The notes below the pieces were generated by a model. It was not told the DNA's origin and made no database searches. It saw nothing but the letters and a program-made list of their open reading frames with translations. Positions 59,901-64,000 of a stretch of DNA of 64,000 nucleotides are shown here, piece by piece (positions within the stretch are counted from its first letter, which is position 1; each line of letters starts with the position of its first letter). Position numbers and translations under genes: made by a program. Source of the stretch: Curvibacter sp. (lineage in GTDB: Bacteria; Pseudomonadota; Gammaproteobacteria; Burkholderiales; Burkholderiaceae_C); assembly GCA_004293725.1 (NCBI GenBank), contig REAW01000010.1, forward strand, positions 62,001-126,000. The letters run 5' to 3'.

Positions 59901-62900
59901 CAAGCCCTGTACAAACCGCCGTGGCCCGCGCAAGGCGGCGATTGCAGCAGTGGGGTCTTGCAAAAGTTCTTCTAGAACTTGCGCGCCCAAGGCCGACAAG
60001 TCAGCCCCTGCCCGGCGGGTGGCGGGTGGTAGATCTAGGTCGCAAAGCGACACCGTCATCCCCGGCAACTCGCGCGGTATCACCCGTACGGGCCCAAGGA
60101 GGGTGGCTTTCTCGGGATAAGCCACGCGCTCGCCCTTCACCTGGGCTGCGCCTGTAGTGAACGCGGTAAGGTGGATTGGACGGGGCAAATTTTCTTCGGC
60201 GATGGCTTGGGCAAGAAACAACAGGGAGTAGAACCCCTGTTCCAGATTGCGGTGAAAGAAGCTGGACCCTGGCCGAAAGGTCTCGGCCCGGGTCACGCCC
60301 CAGAAATGCGCAACGCGATTGGGCGAGTGGCCGTTGGCCATCAGGTCCTGAATGAGTTGCACATAGCCTTCGCGCCCACGTTCGGGGGCAAGCACGTAGC
60401 CCAATGAGCCATCGCGGCCAAAGGCGTCGCCTGAGCGCACGGTGCGCACCTCGTGGCCCACACCACGCAAGGTGTTGGCAATGCCAATGCCAAGGCCCTC
60501 GTCGTCCAGGAAGATCAGCCAGCTCTGCTTGTCGGCCTCGGCAAGGTCGGCTGCATCAAAGCCCGCAGACACCGGTTTCCAATGCAACTTCCAGCCCCAG
60601 TTCGCCAGGTCTTCTATGCGGGCCGGCAGCGCACGGGGCTCCACCGATTGAGATTTGCCCGGTTCAATGAAATAGGAACTCTTTTGGAAGGCGTAGCTCG
60701 GCAACACCACGCGGTTGCGCCGCGCTCCAGCCCAAATTTGGTCCCAATCCAGCACCACCCCACAGGCCCACAGGCGGGCGATGGTGGCGATGTGCCAGGC
60801 GTCGTCAGCCATGGCTTGTTCGGGGTGGCGCAAAGCAGGAACGACTTGGCCCGAAGGCACTCCATTGGCCTGGGCCAGGGAAGACAGCGCCCGTCCGGGG
60901 CCCATCTCCATATAGACGCGCGGGCCTTCAGACATCAGCGTTGCCATGCAAGGCTGGAAATTCACCGTATTGCGCAGATGGTGCACCCAGTAGTCGGCGC
61001 TGGTTGCTTGCTCAGGTGTGAGCACCTGTCCCGTGGTGTTGGAGAGGATAGGCAACGCGGGCGCGTTCAACCGGATAGAGCGCAGGTAGTCGCCAAAGCG
61101 TCCAAGAATAGGCTCCAGCATGCGGCTGTGTGCAGCGATATCAATCGCTACCCGTTGGGTTTCGATCCCTTGCGACGCCAGCTTGTCGGTCAAGGCTTTG
61201 AGAGCCGCATCGGGGCCCGATACCACACAAAGCCCCGGAGCATTGATTGAAGCCATATCGAGATCGCCCGTGATTTGCAACCGCAGCTCAGACTCGGCCA
61301 TCGGCACGGAGAGCATGCCGCCAGGCGCAATGGTGTCGAAAAGCTGACCGCGCAAAAGCACAAGCCCAATACAGTCTTCAAAGCTCATCACACCCGCCAA
61401 CGCGGCGGCGGTGTTTTCACCCATCGAATGGCCGACCAATGCGGCAGGCGTGACACCCCAGCTTTCGTAAAGCTTGGCCAGCGCGTATTCGGTGATCATG
61501 ATGAGGGGCAGTTGCACGGAAGGCTTTTTCAGCGCTTCGTTGGCTGCTTTCTCTTGCCCCATAGCTGGCAGCCACAGGTCTCGGATGGCGTAATCCAGCT
61601 GCGGCTCCAAGACTGCAAGGCCTTTGTCCATCCAGTCTGCAAAAACCGGCTCGGTTTCATACAGATCCCGCGCCATGCCGGCATATTGGGCGCCGCCGCC
61701 TGGGAACATGAAGACAACCTCGGGGCCTTCACCCAGAAAATCATGATTGAACACGCGGCGCGTATCTGTGCCTTCCAAAAGGCTGGCCGCCTCTTCATGG
61801 CTTGCGGCCACGATCACGCGGCGCTTTTCAAAGGCGCGGCGGCCTTCTTTCAGGGTGTAGGCCACATCTGCCAAAGGCTGCTCGGGATGCGCGCGCAAAT
61901 GGGCTGCGAGGCGGACGGCCTGGCCATCCAGCGCCGCCTTCGAGCGGGCCGAAATCACCAGGGGGTGGAAGGGGAAAATACTGTCTTGCGAGGCAGCGCG
62001 CGCCGGCGCCTCTTGCAACACCGCATGGGCATTGGTGCCACCCACGCCCAGAGAATTCACCCCCGCACGCAGAATGGGGGCCCGCCATTCAGTCAGCGTG
62101 TCATTCACCCGAAAGGGCGAAGAGTCAAAGTCAATCGAGGGGTTTGGGGCTTCAAATCCCAAGGATGGAGCAAGCTGGCGGTGGTGCAACTGCAGCGCCA
62201 CTTTAATCAGGCTGGCAACCCCGGCGGCAGTGTCCAGATGCCCGATGTTCGTCTTGACTGAACCAATACGGCAGCTGCCCACGGCATTAGTGGTTTCACG
62301 GAAGGCCTGCGTAAGGGCGGCCACTTCGATGGGATCGCCCAAAAAAGTGCCCGTGCCATGGCATTCGACATACGTCACGCTTTCGGCATCCACACCCGCC
62401 ACGGCATGTGCCTCTGCAATGCAGCGTGCTTGGCCGTCTACCGAAGGGGCCAAATAGCCTGCCTTCGCAGCCCCATCGTTGTTAACGGCAGACCCCTTGA
62501 TGATCGCCCAGATATGGTCGCCATCGCGAAGCGCGTCCTTGGCGCGGCGCAGCACCACGCAACCCGCGCCCGAGCCAAAAACGGTGCCCTGCGCCCGGTG
62601 GTCGAAGGCATGGCAATGGCCATCGGGTGAGAGGATCTCGCCCTCTGTGTAGAGGTATCCCCGCGCATGCGGCAGCTCAATGGTCACTCCACCGGCAAGT
62701 GCCATATCGCATTCGCCATTGAGCAGAGCTTGCCCTGCATAGTGCACCGCCACCAGAGAAGTGGAACACGCCGTTTGAACGTTGATTGAAGGGCCTTTCA
62801 GGTCAAATATATGGCTGACCCGAGTGGAGAGAAAATCTTTGTCGTTTCCGGTATGGCGCAGCAGGAACATGCCGGTCTGGTCCACCAAATCGCGGTTCGA

Positions 62901-63323
62901 GCAGAGGTTGAAGTAAAAATACGACCCCATACCGCAGCCAGCATAGACCGCAATCGGGCCCTTGAAGCTTTCCGGCGGGTGCCCTGCGTTTTCTAGAGCC
63001 TCCCAGGCCACTTCAAGGAACTGGCGGTGCTGGGGGTCAAGGATTGCTGCCTCTTTGGGGGAAAAGCCAAAAAAATCAGCATCGAACGTTTCAAATCCGT
63101 CAAGCACGGCGGCAGCGGGCACATAGTTGGCCTTTCGCATACGCGCTGGGGATTCTCCCGCAGCTAGAAGATCCTCTTCGCTCAATACGCGTATGGACTC
63201 CACGCCCGAGGACACATTCTTCCAATACGCAGATATGTCCGGTGCACCTGGAAAATGTGCTGCCATGCCCACAATGGCAATATCTGTGTCACTCACATTC
63301 TTCTGATCAAAAGTGCCGGTCAT
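56907..63323 (-). CDS. type I polyketide synthase, KS-AT-KR-DH-ACP-TE
   Basis: KS TACSTS/HGTGT/KTNIGHLDTAAG; AT VGHSMGE; KR LITGGFGGIG and DYVAANEYLNAF; DH LDGHRTKAGQALIPGTGYLE; ACP FFDLGGHSLIAVRL; TE GGFSGGGLTAWEMARQL...GNHDSMV. Confidence 0.95.
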   Translation of the reverse strand: MTGTFDQKNVSDTDIAIVGMAAHFPGAPDISAYWKNVSSGVESIRVLSEEDLLAAGESPARMRKANYVPAAAVLDGFETFDADFFGFSPKEAAILDPQHRQFLEVAWEALENAGHPPESFKGPIAVYAGCGMGSYFYFNLCSNRDLVDQTGMFLLRHTGNDKDFLSTRVSHIFDLKGPSINVQTACSTSLVAVHYAGQALLNGECDMALAGGVTIELPHARGYLYTEGEILSPDGHCHAFDHRAQGTVFGSGAGCVVLRRAKDALRDGDHIWAIIKGSAVNNDGAAKAGYLAPSVDGQARCIAEAHAVAGVDAESVTYVECHGTGTFLGDPIEVAALTQAFRETTNAVGSCRIGSVKTNIGHLDTAAGVASLIKVALQLHHRQLAPSLGFEAPNPSIDFDSSPFRVNDTLTEWRAPILRAGVNSLGVGGTNAHAVLQEAPARAASQDSIFPFHPLVISARSKAALDGQAVRLAAHLRAHPEQPLADVAYTLKEGRRAFEKRRVIVAASHEEAASLLEGTDTRRVFNHDFLGEGPEVVFMFPGGGAQYAGMARDLYETEPVFADWMDKGLAVLEPQLDYAIRDLWLPAMGQEKAANEALKKPSVQLPLIMITEYALAKLYESWGVTPAALVGHSMGENTAAALAGVMSFEDCIGLVLLRGQLFDTIAPGGMLSVPMAESELRLQITGDLDMASINAPGLCVVSGPDAALKALTDKLASQGIETQRVAIDIAAHSRMLEPILGRFGDYLRSIRLNAPALPILSNTTGQVLTPEQATSADYWVHHLRNTVNFQPCMATLMSEGPRVYMEMGPGRALSSLAQANGVPSGQVVPALRHPEQAMADDAWHIATIARLWACGVVLDWDQIWAGARRNRVVLPSYAFQKSSYFIEPGKSQSVEPRALPARIEDLANWGWKLHWKPVSAGFDAADLAEADKQSWLIFLDDEGLGIGIANTLRGVGHEVRTVRSGDAFGRDGSLGYVLAPERGREGYVQLIQDLMANGHSPNRVAHFWGVTRAETFRPGSSFFHRNLEQGFYSLLFLAQAIAEENLPRPIHLTAFTTGAAQVKGERVAYPEKATLLGPVRVIPRELPGMTVSLCDLDLPPATRRAGADLSALGAQVLEELLQDPTAAIAALRGPRRFVQGLKSQALPEDAGFSLPQGAHVLITGGFGGIGLTVAEDLIQRFAVKVTLIARRALPPREAWQSYLAAHDPADPISHRILALQRLEALGGQVLVTPADVCNMDDMSAAVKAGEARFGRVRAVIHAAGVVDDGPLMLKTPAKVEEVFAPKLHGTLVLDKLFPDGSVDLMVLFSSTSTVTGPAGQIDYVAANEYLNAFSKSRLGGKTKVIAVNWGIWTGVGMAAEALAERTGRAAAPMVPIVAPMLDEAGFDATGNRMFAATYGMDRWVLDGHRTKAGQALIPGTGYLEIAAEAMRAHGEEGAFELRDLYFFRPLAVADGEAREVRAKLIRSDEGYGFELRSAALAKGRKGWQLHAQARVVPVAVTSRRINVADIAARLPAPETGDGLLSPQEAHLNFGPRWRVLCSRSTGASEGLATLALPSAFRGEAGPWALHPALLDLATGWAMDLIKGYRPDHLWVPVSYGMVRVLRALPNEIVSHVVSVADNQAQGATATFNVTLATPEGEVCVEIEGFSIRKLDGALNFGQADARELEYDDGPAHDKPMSPAEERLMYAFSQGIRPEEGAQAFARAVALGQAQVIVSSLDLPALVRQTVEVEAAKSEMQSFERPDLDTAYVAPKNDIERTLVGFWQELLGVAQVGVEDSFFDLGGHSLIAVRLFAMVKKTYRVDFPISILFEAPSVAACAALIVAQVGDVGDSDAQAKPAAAPTRRFTHLVPMHQGEGGTRQPFFLVAGMFGNVLNLRHLAQLLGGDRPFYGMQARGLLGDQAPHNTLPQAAADYIAELRQVQPHGPYMLGGFSGGGLTAWEMARQLKEAGEVVSLLVLLDTPLPMRPTLTRADKAAIKWALLREEGLGYFVTWAKNRWVWEIEKRQPKTDAHSPVQFHNAVIEAAFRHAITVYEMQVHDGATVLFRPPLDRKYKVTGGQWVSSAKEYVFADNDLTRFAPTLEVFEVPGNHDSMVLEPNVRVLAAKMKAVIARAEGGKPSGSSMAPPAPAPTPTPTR

Positions 63324-63494
63324 TCTTCTTCCCTGAATAGATGCAAAACCCGAAGCAAATTGGCCTTATCAACTTCTAGTGGCCGTCTTGATGTTACAAA
63401 ATCCTTTTGACGGGTCTTGCCCAACGTATCAATCGCCGATTCCCATAGGCAGGAATGCAGGCTCTCACAAACAAGGGAAAAGCCTGGAGATCCG

Positions 63495-64000
63495 TCATTT
63501 GGCCATGTTGGAATTGCTACCCACGAGTTGGCGTTTCCAGGCGCGCAAAGCATGAGAAATTAAGTCTCCAACAAAATGATGGGGCTGGTTCCCACGCTTT
63601 CCGAAAACCTGTCGCAACTTGAAAATCAACGATCCTGCGACATAGGCCAACGTGGCCACCGCGGCGTATGTCGCCCCATGATTTTTAGTGAAGTACCACA
63701 GGCGCGAGTCAAACCAGAAGGAAGGCATTCGTTTCCAGGTTTTCATGCCCGTGGAAACTGAACCGATGTGCATCACGCGGCTTTGCGGAACGTAAACGGA
63801 CTGCCAGCCCGCCCGGCGAGCGCGCAAACACAGGTCCGTTTCTTCGAAGTAAAGAAAAAACCGCTCATCAAAACCCGCAGTGTCCACAAAGACGTCGTGT
63901 CGAACCATGAGGCTGGCGCCGGCAATCCAGTCCACCGTTTGCACTTCAAGCGGCTCCGGCAAGGCGACTATGTAACTTCGGAATATTCGAGAAATAGGAC
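63495..64000 (-). CDS. glycosyltransferase family 2 (rhamnosyltransferase-like), C-terminal part; 5' end beyond window
   Basis: VDWIAGASLMVRHDVFVDTAGFDERFFLYFEETDLCLRARRAGW; frame stays open to base 64000. Confidence 0.88.
   Translation of the reverse strand, partial: PISRIFRSYIVALPEPLEVQTVDWIAGASLMVRHDVFVDTAGFDERFFLYFEETDLCLRARRAGWQSVYVPQSRVMHIGSVSTGMKTWKRMPSFWFDSRLWYFTKNHGATYAAVATLAYVAGSLIFKLRQVFGKRGNQPHHFVGDLISHALRAWKRQLVGSNSNMAK

Noticed and set aside
58449-59975. 508-aa plus-strand ORF
   Set aside because: Antisense to the PKS KR/DH region; His/Gln/Arg-rich composition typical of shadow frames.
63320-63553. 77-aa minus-strand ORF between the glycosyltransferase and PKS
   Set aside because: Overlaps both neighbours, no clear RBS or domain; more likely leader/promoter region.
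1-64000. CRISPR arrays, rRNA/tRNA genes, prophage or IS transposases
   Set aside because: None recognised by reading; no regularly spaced repeats, transposase or integrase motifs. tRNAscan/Infernal would be needed to exclude RNAs formally.

Overview
Chromosomal window from a Comamonadaceae-like betaproteobacterium (Rhodoferax/Polaromonas/Limnohabitans type; assignment inferred from gene content and order). About 55 CDS are supported. Blocks, left to right: (1) aa3-type cytochrome c oxidase locus (coxB, ctaD, a 37-aa ORF missed by the ORF track, ctaG/cox11, DUF2970, coxC, SURF1, ctaA, ctaB, SCO); (2) rpoH with a perfect CIRCE (HrcA) operator; (3) accessory metabolism and transporters; (4) SOS mutasome split into imuA-imuB and dnaE2, each with its own LexA-type box; (5) an AraC regulator / fatty-acid desaturase / AlkB module with a duplicated control region and a decayed second araC copy; (6) two PEP-CTERM proteins, a CheX-type protein with a degenerate receiver plus a CheY, and an orphan GatC-type EIIC; (7) a glutamine-synthetase-like/aminotransferase/GntR operon, GIDE+EF-hand protein with LemA, and amino-acid ABC transporter genes; (8) a two-gene hybrid NRPS/PKS locus: a formyltransferase-adenylation protein whose A domain is interrupted by a luciferase-like monooxygenase, and a KS-AT-KR-DH-ACP-TE polyketide synthase, next to a glycosyltransferase at the window edge. 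The most novel-looking signals are (a) the formyl/monooxygenase NRPS + PKS pair and (b) a dispersed ~55-bp repeat family aligning without gaps in seven places. Five of its copies are read in the same codon register inside proteins, two of them forming signal peptides and three lying within the mutasome genes imuB and dnaE2.
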